From assembly GCF_030378165.1 (NCBI RefSeq), contig NZ_CP119766.1, positions 3,534,001 through 3,598,000 of the forward strand: 64,000 bases of DNA, read 5' to 3'. The notes below the pieces were generated by a model. That model made no database searches and was not told the origin of the DNA. It was given only the letters and a program-made list of their open reading frames with translations. Positions 25,231 through 34,470 of this stretch are shown here, piece by piece (the first letter of the stretch is position 1; every line of letters begins with the position of its first letter). The DNA comes from Flavobacterium panacagri. GTDB taxonomy: Bacteria > Bacteroidota > Bacteroidia > Flavobacteriales > Flavobacteriaceae. The translations under genes and the position numbers were made by a program.

Positions 25231-25557
25231 TTAACAGCATTCTGATTTTGAAAGAGTTTGAGTGATGTTTAAAAAATAAGCATTTAGAATTTCTATTGCT
25301 TTTTCATCAATACAGTAACATATAGAGTTTCCTGAGATGTTGCCTTTGATGATTCCGGCATTTTTAAGTTCTTTTAAATGTTGAGAAACGGTTGGCTGTG
25401 CTAGTGGAAGCTCATTTACAATATCACCGCAAATGCATTCATTTACTTTAAGTAAGTATTCTAAAATAGCAATCCTTGCAGGATGTCCCAATGCTTTTGC
25501 AATAGTTGCAATTTGGTTTTGTGCATCAGTAAAATGTTCTGTTTTAGTTGCTCCCAT
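25231..25557 (-). CDS. arsR: ArsR/SmtB family metalloregulator
   Basis: A 108-residue winged-helix repressor. Residues ~15-90 hold the ArsR fold: KALGHPARIAILEYLL, the sensor helix with NECICGD (Cys41, Cys43, as in the ELCVCD-type arsenite site) and the recognition helix LAQPTVSQHLKELKNAGIIK. Additional cysteines occur at 80 and 82 (ICYCID) and at the very end (ECC, 107-108), giving several possible thiolate ligands. It is the first gene of the operon; an operator covers its -7 box. Confidence 0.95.
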   Translation of the reverse strand: MGATKTEHFTDAQNQIATIAKALGHPARIAILEYLLKVNECICGDIVNELPLAQPTVSQHLKELKNAGIIKGNISGNSICYCIDEKAIEILNAYFLNITQTLSKSECC

Positions 25558-25573
25558 TTTTTTTATAAATTTA

Positions 25574-25610
25574 ATATTGCAATATTACGATATAAAGATT
25601 TGACGGCAAA
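25574..25610 (-). promoter_or_regulatory. arsR promoter with overlapping operator
   Basis: On the minus strand TTTG (plus 25607-25610) is followed after 19 bp by TAATATTG (plus 25580-25587), close to the TAnnTTTG box. The dyad ATATCGTAATATTGCAATAT (plus 25574-25593; 16 of 20 positions symmetric) covers this -7 box. An exact copy of most of it lies at 25193-25210. Confidence 0.75.
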
Positions 25611-25771
25611 AGAAATTCTGATTTTTTTTATATTTCAATTATTTTTAGCTTAAAAGTAATTAAGAATATTCTTATCAATTAGAGTGAAGTATTTATATTT
25701 ACTTAAGATTTTAAATACTTGACCACAAAAGTTTTAAAATAAACTAACTAACCAAACCAACACAAAACAAG

Positions 25772-27064
25772 ATGTCTAAACTAAAAAATGCTCTTTTATT
25801 TTTACTGATTTCTATAGCTTCATTTGCACAGCAGATTACCATTAAATATGTCGGAAATAAAGAAACTGTTATAAATCTAACCTCACAGTCAAGAGAAAAT
25901 ATTTATGACCGCGCAGTTCTGAATACAAACAATCGGGAGTTAAAAGTGGATAATAATTCGACTATATCTTGTAACGACATAAATAGAGCAACTTCTATCT
26001 ATGCTCTGCCAAATGAAACCATAGAATTTGATCTCGACGATAAAGGATTGATTCATTATTATTGTAATGAAAATCCAATCCGTAAATCTGAATCGGAATT
26101 TTTAAATGAATCTTTTACAAAATACGGTTCAACTAAAAATCTTCCAAGTTACAATCAATTAAAAATTATTATGGCATCTGCCAAACTCAATTCTTATTTT
26201 GATAAAGATTACATTAAGCAGAAAGAGTTATTAGAAACGTATTATAAAGAGAATAAACTTTCGAAAGAGTTTTACGAATATTTTACTACTATGTATTGGA
26301 GTTTGACTTTATACAATGCTCTAGAAGCTCAACCTTTAAATCCAACCACATTTACCGCAATAGAAGAGAGTTTTGATCAGGCTGATGTTTTGCTTGATGT
26401 GCAGGCTTACAGAGAACTTGTTGAGAATTATGTCAAAAAACGAATGAACTTTTTAGGTTTAAAAAAGACTCTTCCTAATGTATTGAACTTTATTTCTGTA
26501 AATTTTAAAAATCAGGCTATTATTGATTATTTATTGTACATCAATATGTATTATCCTGTAAACAATAGAGACCAAAAAGTTGTTTTTGATGCAAAAGCAC
26601 TCGAAATATTTAGAAACAACTGTAAAAATCAAGCTTTTATTTCCAATATAGAAGAGGAGTTAAAACCAACTGCAACACCTTTATTTTTAAAAGATATAGT
26701 GAAAAAACACGAAGGAAAATTGGTTTTGATCGATTTCTGGGCTTCATGGTGTATGCCTTGCCGAGAGGAACTTCCGAGTGAAAAGAAACTGATGGAAAAG
26801 TATAAAGACGTAGCTTTTGTATTTATTTCTATTGATAAAAGTGCAACGTCATGGAAAAAAGCAATGTTACAGCACAAAGATATTTTGAATACGGAAAACA
26901 GTCTTCTTATTGCAAAATCTGAAAAAGATGAATTGCTGAAACAAATAAATGTAACTACAATTCCACGTTACGTATTACTGGGGAAAGATGGGAAAATTAT
27001 TCATAAAGACGCGCCAAGACCTTCTACGCCTGAAATTGAAACTTTGATTGAGAAGTATTTATGA
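25772..27064 (+). CDS. TlpA-like thioredoxin-fold protein, exported
   Basis: A 430-residue protein with a signal peptide (MSKLKNALLFLLISIASFAQ). Residues ~25-300 are a family-specific mostly helical region with no recognised motif. From residue ~305 a TlpA/ResA-type thioredoxin domain follows: LVLIDFWASWCMPCREELP with the redox pair Cys327/Cys330, and the cis-proline region TTIPRYVLL. It probably acts as a periplasmic thiol-disulfide reductase or in stress response, like other large Bacteroidota TlpA proteins. It ends just before the cobalamin riboswitch and is not part of that operon. Confidence 0.85.
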   Translation: MSKLKNALLFLLISIASFAQQITIKYVGNKETVINLTSQSRENIYDRAVLNTNNRELKVDNNSTISCNDINRATSIYALPNETIEFDLDDKGLIHYYCNENPIRKSESEFLNESFTKYGSTKNLPSYNQLKIIMASAKLNSYFDKDYIKQKELLETYYKENKLSKEFYEYFTTMYWSLTLYNALEAQPLNPTTFTAIEESFDQADVLLDVQAYRELVENYVKKRMNFLGLKKTLPNVLNFISVNFKNQAIIDYLLYINMYYPVNNRDQKVVFDAKALEIFRNNCKNQAFISNIEEELKPTATPLFLKDIVKKHEGKLVLIDFWASWCMPCREELPSEKKLMEKYKDVAFVFISIDKSATSWKKAMLQHKDILNTENSLLIAKSEKDELLKQINVTTIPRYVLLGKDGKIIHKDAPRPSTPEIETLIEKYL

Positions 27065-27127
27065 TGTTATAAAGTCTTTCTCATTCGTACCGATAAACTT
27101 TTTATTTTGTAAAAAAGTTCTTTCGAA

Positions 27128-27159
27128 TTTGCAGACCCATTATATGCGCCCTATATTTG
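27128..27159 (+). promoter_or_regulatory. Promoter of the B12 operon
   Basis: TTTG at 27128-27131, a 20-bp spacer, and TATATTTG at 27152-27159 match the Bacteroidota -33/-7 consensus. Transcription would start about 27165, immediately before the riboswitch. Confidence 0.8.
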
Positions 27160-27164
27160 CGTCT

Positions 27165-27345
27165 GATTTTGGTCTGTTTTTTCATCAGAAAAAATAGTTA
27201 AAAGGGAATCAGGTGCAAATCCTGAACAGACCCGCTACTGTAAGTTCTACATAAAGTCTTTGAACATTACTAATGCCATTGTCCCGTCTTGCGGGGTGAG
27301 AAGGCCGTTTAAAGAAAGAATAAGTCAGGAGACCTGCCACGATCA
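27165..27345 (+). ncRNA. Cobalamin (B12) riboswitch aptamer
   Basis: The diagnostic conserved blocks are present in order: AAAGGGAATCAGGTG with AAATCC (27201-27222), ACAGACCCGCTACTGTAAG (27226-27244) and AAGTCAGGAGACCTGCC (27322-27338). The variable arm between them contains a CCCGTC...GCGGGG hairpin. A CCACGA/TCGTGG hairpin (27336-27366) follows at the place of the L13 kissing-loop arm. It is read in the same direction as the BtuB-type receptor and lipoprotein operon downstream, which it should switch off when cobalamin is bound. Confidence 0.95.
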
Positions 27346-27433
27346 CATAGTTTAAAACTTTCGTGGTATGAAGTTGATGACAAAGATAATGACTAGCTGT
27401 TTTACAGCGGGGTCAATTCTACGTTTGTATAAG

Positions 27434-27467
27434 CATCACAGAAAGTTGATTTAATTCAATTGTGATG
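27434..27467 (+). promoter_or_regulatory. Start-codon-sequestering hairpin of the riboswitch
   Basis: CATCACA (27434-27440) is the exact complement of TGTGATG (27461-27467), which contains the ATG start codon (27465) of the receptor gene. A TTGA/TCAA pair inside the loop can extend the stem. This looks like a translational expression platform. Confidence 0.6.
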
Positions 27468-29513
27468 TATAATTTGAAAAAAACTTTACTTACCGTTTTT
27501 ATTTTAGGTCTTCCTTTTTGGCTTCATGCACAAACGGAGAAAGATAGTTCGCGTGTTTTAAAAGAAGTTATTTTAAAAGGAAAACCATATCAGGAAGTGA
27601 TTCCTGTGCAAAGTCTCTCGGGCGTTCTGCTCGAAAAAATGGCGAGTCATAATGTGGCCGATGCGCTTCGTTATTTTGCCGGAACTCAAATTAAAGATTA
27701 TGGCGGAGTTGGCGGACTAAAAACTGTTGATGTCCGCAATATGGGAACACATCATGTTGGTGTTTTTTACGACGGAATCCAGCTTGGAAATGCCCAAAAC
27801 GGTGTTACAGATCTCGGAAAATATTCTCTTGACGATATGGAATCGCTTACCATGTATAATGGACAAAAAAGTGAAATTTTCCAGTCGGCTAAGGATTTTG
27901 CTTCGGCTTCAGCCATTTATTTAAAAACGAAACGTCCTGTTTTTGTTGGCGATAAAAAGACAAATTTATTGGTTCGGTATAAAACGATGTCCATCAATTA
28001 TCATGATCCGAGTTTTAGATGGGAGCAGAAACTGAGCGACAAAGTCAGTATGAGTGTCAGTTCAGAATACATTAAATCTAACGGGCAGTATAAATTTAGA
28101 TATAAAAGAAAAAATCTGGACGGAACTACTGCTTATGATACCACAGCCACGAGATGGAACAGCGATATTGAAGCGTTCCGATTTGAATCGGGTCTTTACG
28201 GAAAAATAAACAAAGGTTCCTGGGATGCCAAAGTGTATTATTATGATTCTGAAAGAGGTGCGCCCGGAGCTATTGTAGAAAACAAATTCAGAGACGGATT
28301 CCGACAGTTTGATAAGAATTTTTTCGGACAGGCTTTTTTAACGAAAGACGTTTCAGAAAAGTATAAATTTCAATTAAAAGGAAAATTTGCTTACGATTAC
28401 ACGCATTACATTGCAAGAGATACAACCAATGTTTTAGGCGAAACCGTAACGGAAGGCGTTCAGTCTGATGACAGCTATTACCAGCAGGAAACTTATTTTT
28501 CGGCAGTCAATATGTACAGCATTTTACCTACTTGGGATGTTTCACTTTCAACCGATTTTCAATACAATAAATTAAACGCAACGAGAAGAGGAATCCAGAC
28601 ACAGTTTTCTTTTCCAACACGTTATACCGCATTGGTTTCTTTGGCAACTTCCTATCGATACGAAGGTTTTAAAGTTTTAGGAAATGTCTTGGCCACAAGA
28701 GTAATTGAAGAAGTAAAATACAACACCAAAGCACCCAATAAAACCGAATTTACTCCTGCATTATTCCTCGGTTATACTCCTTTCAAAAAATACGATTTTA
28801 ATCTGAGAGCGTTTGCCAAACGTATTTTCAGAATGCCCACCTTTAATGATTTGTATTACACCATGGTCGGTTCAAGCACTTTGCGACCAGAATATATGAA
28901 TCAGTATGATGTTGGTTTTACCTATAATTTTCCTGTAAAAGAAAGTTTTCTGGATAAGTTTTCCATTCAGGCAGATGTTTATTATACCTATACGAAAGAC
29001 AAAATTGTAGCCGCGCCGACAGGAAATCTATTCCGCTGGATGATGACGAATATTGGTCAGGTAAAAGGAAAGGGAATTGAAACCGTTGTGAATTTGGGAA
29101 CGCATATTCACAAAGTAAATCTGGATGCCAATTTGACTTATACCTATTCTCAAAGTCAGGATTTTACCAAAGTTTCTGGTTTGCAAATGTCTTCTTATGG
29201 CGATCAGATTCCGTACACGCCTTGGCACAGCGGTTCAGGAATTTTAAATGCGGGTTATGAATCCTGGAATTTCAATTACAGTTTTATATACGTTGGAAAA
29301 CGCTACAACGGAAACGTCAACAATATCAAAGTAAACGAAGTACAGCCTTGGTACACACATGATATGGCCGTTCAAAAATCTTTCCTCCTCAATAAATACA
29401 AATTAAATGCTACGGTAGAAGTCAATAATGCATTCAATCAGCAATACGAAGTGATTTACAATTATCCAATGCCGGGCAGAACGTTCAAATTTATAATTGG
29501 TTTTGAGTTATGA
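27465..29513 (+). CDS. btuB: TonB-dependent outer-membrane receptor for vitamin B12
   Basis: A 682-residue outer-membrane receptor from ATG at 27465; the GTG one codon earlier is less likely. Signal peptide (LLTVFILGLPFWLHAQ), then a plug domain (~residues 35-150) with SLSGVLLEKMASHNVADALR and VGVFYDGIQLGNAQNG, then a beta-barrel ending in FKFIIGFEL with terminal aromatic strands. The B12 riboswitch directly upstream makes cobalamin (or a corrinoid) the likely substrate. The last bases overlap the next gene (ATGA), so it is coupled to the BtuG-like lipoprotein. It lacks the long SusC-type N-terminal extension, as usual for BtuB. Confidence 0.88.
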   Translation: MYNLKKTLLTVFILGLPFWLHAQTEKDSSRVLKEVILKGKPYQEVIPVQSLSGVLLEKMASHNVADALRYFAGTQIKDYGGVGGLKTVDVRNMGTHHVGVFYDGIQLGNAQNGVTDLGKYSLDDMESLTMYNGQKSEIFQSAKDFASASAIYLKTKRPVFVGDKKTNLLVRYKTMSINYHDPSFRWEQKLSDKVSMSVSSEYIKSNGQYKFRYKRKNLDGTTAYDTTATRWNSDIEAFRFESGLYGKINKGSWDAKVYYYDSERGAPGAIVENKFRDGFRQFDKNFFGQAFLTKDVSEKYKFQLKGKFAYDYTHYIARDTTNVLGETVTEGVQSDDSYYQQETYFSAVNMYSILPTWDVSLSTDFQYNKLNATRRGIQTQFSFPTRYTALVSLATSYRYEGFKVLGNVLATRVIEEVKYNTKAPNKTEFTPALFLGYTPFKKYDFNLRAFAKRIFRMPTFNDLYYTMVGSSTLRPEYMNQYDVGFTYNFPVKESFLDKFSIQADVYYTYTKDKIVAAPTGNLFRWMMTNIGQVKGKGIETVVNLGTHIHKVNLDANLTYTYSQSQDFTKVSGLQMSSYGDQIPYTPWHSGSGILNAGYESWNFNYSFIYVGKRYNGNVNNIKVNEVQPWYTHDMAVQKSFLLNKYKLNATVEVNNAFNQQYEVIYNYPMPGRTFKFIIGFEL

Positions 29514-30655
29514 AAAAGGGTTTTATAAAAATAATAATTAGCTTATTTACAGCTATAGTATTGGTTTCCTGCAGGGAAGATGAAACAATATTTCTGTCTT
29601 CAGATACGAATGTTGCCGTGCCTACAAATGACGGCAATATTGAAGGTTTTTATCTGCTGAATGAAGGCAATATGGGAATGAACCGAGCGAGTATTGATGT
29701 TTTCAATTACAGAACAGGAAATTATACCACTGATGTTTATTCCGAAAGAAATCCTTCAGTTGTAAAAGAATTGGGCGATGTTGGAAACGATATTCAAATC
29801 TATGGTAATAAGGTTTATGCCGTTATAAATGTCTCCAACAAAGTAGAAGTTTTAGAAAAATGGACGGCAAAACGAATCAAGAAAATTGATATTCCAAATT
29901 GTCGTTATGTGACTTTTTACAAAGACAAGGCTTATGTAAGTTCCTATTCTGGGCCAGTTGCTATTAATCCGAATGCTGAAATTGGTTTTGTTGCCGAAAT
30001 CGATACGACTTCTTTAGAAATAAAAAGAAAAGTGACAGTTGGTTATCAGCCAGAACAAATGGTCGTGCATAACGGAAAATTATATGTAGCGAATTCAGGC
30101 GGTTATCGTGTTCCAAATTACGATCGAACGGTTTCGGTTATTGATTTAGAGACTTTCACAGAAATTAAAAAAATAGATGTTGGCATTAATCTCTACAGCA
30201 TGGAGATTGACAGCCGTGGCGATATTTATGTGAGTTCACGAGGCGATTACTACAATACACAACCCAACCTTTTTGTGATTGATACCAAAACAGACGAGAA
30301 GAAAATGCAACTCGATATTCCGGCTTTAGGAATGTGTCTGGTTGATGATCTACTTTATTATTACAGTGTTTCTTGGAGTTATCTCACGAACAGCAACAAG
30401 ATTACGTATGGAATTTTGGATACCAAAACCAAAAAGATAATCAGCGATAAAATCATTACGGACGGAACCGACAAAAAAATCATGATTCCGTATGGACTTC
30501 AGGTCAATCCCGAAACCAAAGAAATTTATATAACCGATGCCCAAAATTATGTGGTAACGGGTTATATCTATTGTTTTACACCAGACGGCCGATTAAAATG
30601 GAAAACTACAGCGGGAAATATTCCTGCGCATATTGCTTTTATAACCAAAAAATAA
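29510..30655 (+). CDS. BtuG-like surface lipoprotein (DUF5074/YncE-type beta-propeller)
   Basis: A 381-residue lipoprotein: signal peptide with lipobox LVSC, mature REDE start (acidic export tract), then YncE-like beta-propeller repeats: GFYLLNEGNMGMNRASIDVF, GDVGNDIQIYGNKVYAVIN, RYVTFYKDKAYVSSYSG, PEQMVVHNGKLYVANSGGY and GLQVNPETKEIYITDAQNY. The NEGNxGxNxASI start is typical of the family of Bacteroides BtuG, a surface protein that binds cobalamin very tightly and hands it to BtuB (established in Bacteroides). It overlaps btuB by four bases (ATGA). Direct B12 binding in this protein is inferred from homology and context. Confidence 0.85.
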   Translation: MKKGFIKIIISLFTAIVLVSCREDETIFLSSDTNVAVPTNDGNIEGFYLLNEGNMGMNRASIDVFNYRTGNYTTDVYSERNPSVVKELGDVGNDIQIYGNKVYAVINVSNKVEVLEKWTAKRIKKIDIPNCRYVTFYKDKAYVSSYSGPVAINPNAEIGFVAEIDTTSLEIKRKVTVGYQPEQMVVHNGKLYVANSGGYRVPNYDRTVSVIDLETFTEIKKIDVGINLYSMEIDSRGDIYVSSRGDYYNTQPNLFVIDTKTDEKKMQLDIPALGMCLVDDLLYYYSVSWSYLTNSNKITYGILDTKTKKIISDKIITDGTDKKIMIPYGLQVNPETKEIYITDAQNYVVTGYIYCFTPDGRLKWKTTAGNIPAHIAFITKK

Positions 30656-30659
30656 AGAT

Positions 30660-31943
30660 ATGAATCAGAGATTTTTAAAGTATTGTCGATTAATAGTATT
30701 GGCTTTTGTTGCGTTGCTATTTTTAAACTGTTCAGGCGGAGATAATGACAATCCGGATTCTGGCGGAGAATCGGTAACGAACGAATTTAAAACCACGCGT
30801 TTTTCAATTATTAGTTTGAGTGCTAAAACAAATGTGAGCGCTGATGCCCTTTACAATTGGACAGTTGAAAGTGTTTCTTCAGAGAATTATTCTTTGGTCA
30901 ACACCACTTCAAAAGAAGCTTTGTTTGCCTCAACTGCTGAAGGAACGTATGAATTTAAAGTTGTTATTACAGATAAAGGAACAACTCAGACTCAAAAAGT
31001 GATGGTAATTGTCACGGCTGAAACGAAAGAATTAAAAACATTTATTTCGAAAGTGTTCGAATTTAAACCTGCGCCAGGGCAATTTGTAAATGATCTTCCT
31101 GTGGCCAATGACGGCGACACGGCTGATAGAGTTTTAACAAGAGCCAATTCGTATTTGGCAAAGAAAAACGGCGATCTTATTTCGCTTGGTGCTTTTGGCG
31201 GTTATGTGGTTTTTGGTTTTGACCACAGTATTGTAAACCTAAAGGGAAAACGTGATTTTAGGGTTTTAGGTAATGCTTTTTGGGCAGAAGCCAATCCGAA
31301 TCAGAATGCGGAATTACGCGGCGGAAGCAGTGAAGCGGGAGTTATCATGGTTTCTTATGATAAAAATAAAAATGGACTTCCGGATGACGAATGGTACGAA
31401 ATTGAAGGTGCCGGCCATAAAATGGAAAAAACAATCCGCAACTACGAAATAACGTATTACAGGCCAGATCCTAATAAAATTCCAGTTCCGGGCGGTGGAA
31501 CAGGAACGGTAACTTTTACCGATTTGGAATACATCTACTGGAAAGACAATCAGGGAAAAGACGGTTATCTGGCACAGAATAATGCTTACAATCATTCCTT
31601 GGAATATTGGCCGAAATGGCTGAAAGATCAGGCTTCTATTACTTTCAAAGGTACAAGATTGCCAGATAATGCTGTTGATGAAAGCGGTAACGGAAGTTAT
31701 TATGTTCAATATGCCTTTTTATACGGTTATGCAGACAATGCTCCCAATAATGATGACGATTCGGCAATCGACATTGATTGGGCAATTGACAGCAGTGGTA
31801 AAAAAGTACAGCTTCCGGCCATAGATTTTGTAAAAGTGTACAATGGACTTAATCAGCAGGCGGGCTGGCTTGGAGAAACTTCAACCGAAATTATGGGAGC
31901 AACTGATCTGCATCTTTCAGGAGAAAATATTCCAACGAGATAA
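30660..31943 (+). CDS. Riboswitch-operon surface lipoprotein, paralog 1
   Basis: A 427-residue lipoprotein with lipobox FLNC and an acidic tract SGGDNDNPD right after, as expected for outward-facing Bacteroidota lipoproteins. Residues ~40-120 are PKD/Ig-like (YNWTVESVSSENYSLVNTTS). The rest is a beta-rich domain shared with the next two genes: FGGYVVFGFDHSIVN, VSYDKNKNGLPDDEWYEIEG (an EF-hand-like loop), DIDWAID and PAIDFVKVYNG, ending in GATDLHLSG. Its position in the cobalamin operon suggests a role in corrinoid capture at the surface; relatives sit in B12-regulated loci of Bacteroides. Function is not established. Confidence 0.8.
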   Translation: MNQRFLKYCRLIVLAFVALLFLNCSGGDNDNPDSGGESVTNEFKTTRFSIISLSAKTNVSADALYNWTVESVSSENYSLVNTTSKEALFASTAEGTYEFKVVITDKGTTQTQKVMVIVTAETKELKTFISKVFEFKPAPGQFVNDLPVANDGDTADRVLTRANSYLAKKNGDLISLGAFGGYVVFGFDHSIVNLKGKRDFRVLGNAFWAEANPNQNAELRGGSSEAGVIMVSYDKNKNGLPDDEWYEIEGAGHKMEKTIRNYEITYYRPDPNKIPVPGGGTGTVTFTDLEYIYWKDNQGKDGYLAQNNAYNHSLEYWPKWLKDQASITFKGTRLPDNAVDESGNGSYYVQYAFLYGYADNAPNNDDDSAIDIDWAIDSSGKKVQLPAIDFVKVYNGLNQQAGWLGETSTEIMGATDLHLSGENIPTR

Positions 31944-31981
31944 TTTTAACTAGTATCAAATCAATTTATTATAATCATTTT

Positions 31982-33220
31982 ATGAAAAAAAAAGTTACCC
32001 AATTTTTATTGCTGGGATTTGCATTCGCCTTTATTGGATGCAGCAGTGATGATAAAGATGAAAACGCTAATGTGATCGACATTACGCTTCAAGAAAAATA
32101 TGAAACGCCAACCTTTACGGTTTTAGATATTACAGCTTCGGATGCTGGAGCCACTGCTAAATACGAGTGGATTATGACTAAAAATCCAGTAAACCAAGTA
32201 ACAGATTCAATTGTTGGAGATACAAAAGATTTAAGGTTTACAGCCATTTATGCAGGTTCTTATGAATTTACATTGAACGTAACAGCAGATAATAAAAAAG
32301 GAAGTAAAAGTACAATTGTAACAGTTGTCAACGAAGCTTCAAATTTCAATCCGTACATCACTAAAATTTTTGATTTTGATCCCGCTCCTGGAATGCTTGC
32401 CAACGATATTTACAAAGATGGTAATTCTAAAGAAGATGTAATGAAAACAGCTTTAGGAAGAATCAACGAAACCAATGTAGGCTATTTATTAGACTTAGGC
32501 GGTTTTGGAGGTTCTATCGTTGTTGGGTTTGATCATACAGTTGTGAATGTTCCAGGAACAAGTGATTTTAGAGTGTATGGGGGAGATGTTACAAATCCGA
32601 CAGTTGCAAAAGCCAATCCGCCTGCACCAGGATTGATTTATGTAGCTTATGACAAAAATAAAAACGGAAAACCAGATGCAGACGAATGGTATGAAATTAT
32701 CGGAAGTCAGAATGCTAAATCAACTACCGTTAAAAACTTCAAAGTTACTTATAACAAAAAAGCGGCTGGAGAACCTTTGGTTACTTCAAGTGCTCTTTGG
32801 ACAGATTACGAACATGTTTATTGTGAAAACAGTAAAGGAGACAAGTATTATCTGGAAAGACCAAGAGGTAAAAAAGAATTTTATCCGTTATGGGCAACGC
32901 AGACTTCAGTAAGTTATGAAGGATTAAAACTCGATGTAGATTTTAAAACAGCACGCGCAGGCCAAACAACATTATGGTATTCAACACCTCCAGAATGGGG
33001 TTATGTAAATGCTGTAAATCCAGATATCGATATTGACTGGGCGGTAGATAAAAACGGAAACAAGGCCAATCTCCCAGGAATCGATTTTATAAAAGTAGTC
33101 AACTGTGTAAGCGAACCAATGGGGCGCTGTCTGCAGCAATCTTCTATGGCAACTGTATTTGCAGGTGCCGCAGATCTTCATATAGTAAAAAAATACAATT
33201 TAAAACAAGCTAATAAGTAA
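31982..33220 (+). CDS. Riboswitch-operon surface lipoprotein, paralog 2
   Basis: A 412-residue lipoprotein with lipobox FIGC and mature start SSDDKDE. It has the same plan as its neighbours: N-terminal PKD-like region (AKYEWIMTKNPVNQ), then FGGSIVVGFDHTVVN, AYDKNKNGKPDADEWYEIIG, DIDWAVDKNGNKANLPGIDF and AGAADLHIV. A pair of Cys (VNCVSEPMGRC) occurs near the C-terminus and is not seen in the other two. The gap to paralog 1 is 38 bp; paralog 3 starts 5 bp after the stop. Confidence 0.8.
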   Translation: MKKKVTQFLLLGFAFAFIGCSSDDKDENANVIDITLQEKYETPTFTVLDITASDAGATAKYEWIMTKNPVNQVTDSIVGDTKDLRFTAIYAGSYEFTLNVTADNKKGSKSTIVTVVNEASNFNPYITKIFDFDPAPGMLANDIYKDGNSKEDVMKTALGRINETNVGYLLDLGGFGGSIVVGFDHTVVNVPGTSDFRVYGGDVTNPTVAKANPPAPGLIYVAYDKNKNGKPDADEWYEIIGSQNAKSTTVKNFKVTYNKKAAGEPLVTSSALWTDYEHVYCENSKGDKYYLERPRGKKEFYPLWATQTSVSYEGLKLDVDFKTARAGQTTLWYSTPPEWGYVNAVNPDIDIDWAVDKNGNKANLPGIDFIKVVNCVSEPMGRCLQQSSMATVFAGAADLHIVKKYNLKQANK

Positions 33221-33224
33221 GACC

Positions 33225-34439
33225 ATGAAAAAGTATTTAAAGTATAGTTTAGTGCTAATCACTCTTGTTAGCTTTTATGCTTGCAGTAACGACGATTCAA
33301 AACAGGAAGAAATTGTAGCACCAGTTAAAGATCCTTCGATTACTATAAAGCTAGCATCAGATTTTGCAGTGCCACAATATAATGTTGTAGAAATAGCACC
33401 GGAAGTAACATTAGAAAATGCAGAAGGAAAAACTCCAGCTTATCAATGGTCTGTAAAAGTTACAAGTAAAGATGGTGCTGTTAAAGATTCAATCATCGGC
33501 GAAAGCAAAAACTTATTATTTATTACGCCAAAAGCAGCAGATTATGTTATAGGTTATAAAGTAACAGTAGATAAAATTGTAAAAGAAGCCTCTGCTAAAG
33601 TTACGGTTTCTGAAACCGGAAAAACGTATACTGCTAAGGCTTTAAAACTTATCGATTATTTGCCTGCACCAAATTACGCAATGGAAAGTTATGCAACAAA
33701 AGAAGAATCTTTGCAGGCAGTACAAACAAGTTTAAACGAAGAAAGTTCAGTTTATTTAGGAACATTTGGCGGATATATTGTAACCGCTTTTGACCATACA
33801 GTTGTGAATGCGTATGGCCAACGTGATTTTATTGTTCAAATGGAAATGGGAAGTGCTACTGTTAAATATTCTCCAGTAAGTATTGCCGTGGCTTATGATG
33901 CCAATAAAAATGGGAAACCTGATGAAAATGAATGGTATGAAATCGCAGGAAGTGAGTACTATAAATCAACAACAGTTAAAAACTACGAACTAACGTATAA
34001 GAAACCGAATGCAACCGCAACTCCAGTAACGGGAACATTAAGCTGGCAGTACGATACTGCTTATCTTCCTTGGACTGATAATAAAAATGCTTCAGGTAAC
34101 ATTACAAGAACCAATACTAGAAGAAGAAGTAATTACTATCCGGCATGGGTTGGGGATTCTTATACTTTAAAAGGAACAAAAGTTTTTATACCAACAAAAG
34201 ATGTAAGCGATGGATCGGGTACAAGTTACAACGTTGGCACTTTTGACTGGGGTTATGGCGGTATTAAAGATCCTTCAATTGATATTTCTTGGGCAGTGGA
34301 TAAAGAGGGCAAAAAAGTGCATTTACCGGGAGTTGATTTTGTAAAAGTGTATGTGCCAACATTTACTGCTTTAGGATCCAGCGATTTGTTGATGAGCATT
34401 TTTAAAGAAGTTTCGGATTTAAATTTTCCGAAGAAATAA
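33225..34439 (+). CDS. Riboswitch-operon surface lipoprotein, paralog 3
   Basis: A 404-residue lipoprotein with lipobox FYAC and SNDDSKQEE after it. Shared motifs are FGGYIVTAFDHTVVN, AYDANKNGKPDENEWYEIAG, SYYPAW-like NYYPAWVGDSYTLKGTKV, DISWAVDKEGKKVHLPGVDF and SSDLLM near the end. Divergence among the three copies is high in the N-terminal PKD-like part and low in the core loop and DIxWAVD segment, which suggests that the core carries the common function. Confidence 0.8.
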   Translation: MKKYLKYSLVLITLVSFYACSNDDSKQEEIVAPVKDPSITIKLASDFAVPQYNVVEIAPEVTLENAEGKTPAYQWSVKVTSKDGAVKDSIIGESKNLLFITPKAADYVIGYKVTVDKIVKEASAKVTVSETGKTYTAKALKLIDYLPAPNYAMESYATKEESLQAVQTSLNEESSVYLGTFGGYIVTAFDHTVVNAYGQRDFIVQMEMGSATVKYSPVSIAVAYDANKNGKPDENEWYEIAGSEYYKSTTVKNYELTYKKPNATATPVTGTLSWQYDTAYLPWTDNKNASGNITRTNTRRRSNYYPAWVGDSYTLKGTKVFIPTKDVSDGSGTSYNVGTFDWGYGGIKDPSIDISWAVDKEGKKVHLPGVDFVKVYVPTFTALGSSDLLMSIFKEVSDLNFPKK

Positions 34440-34470
34440 AATGGAATATTAACCCTAAATTTTATAAATA

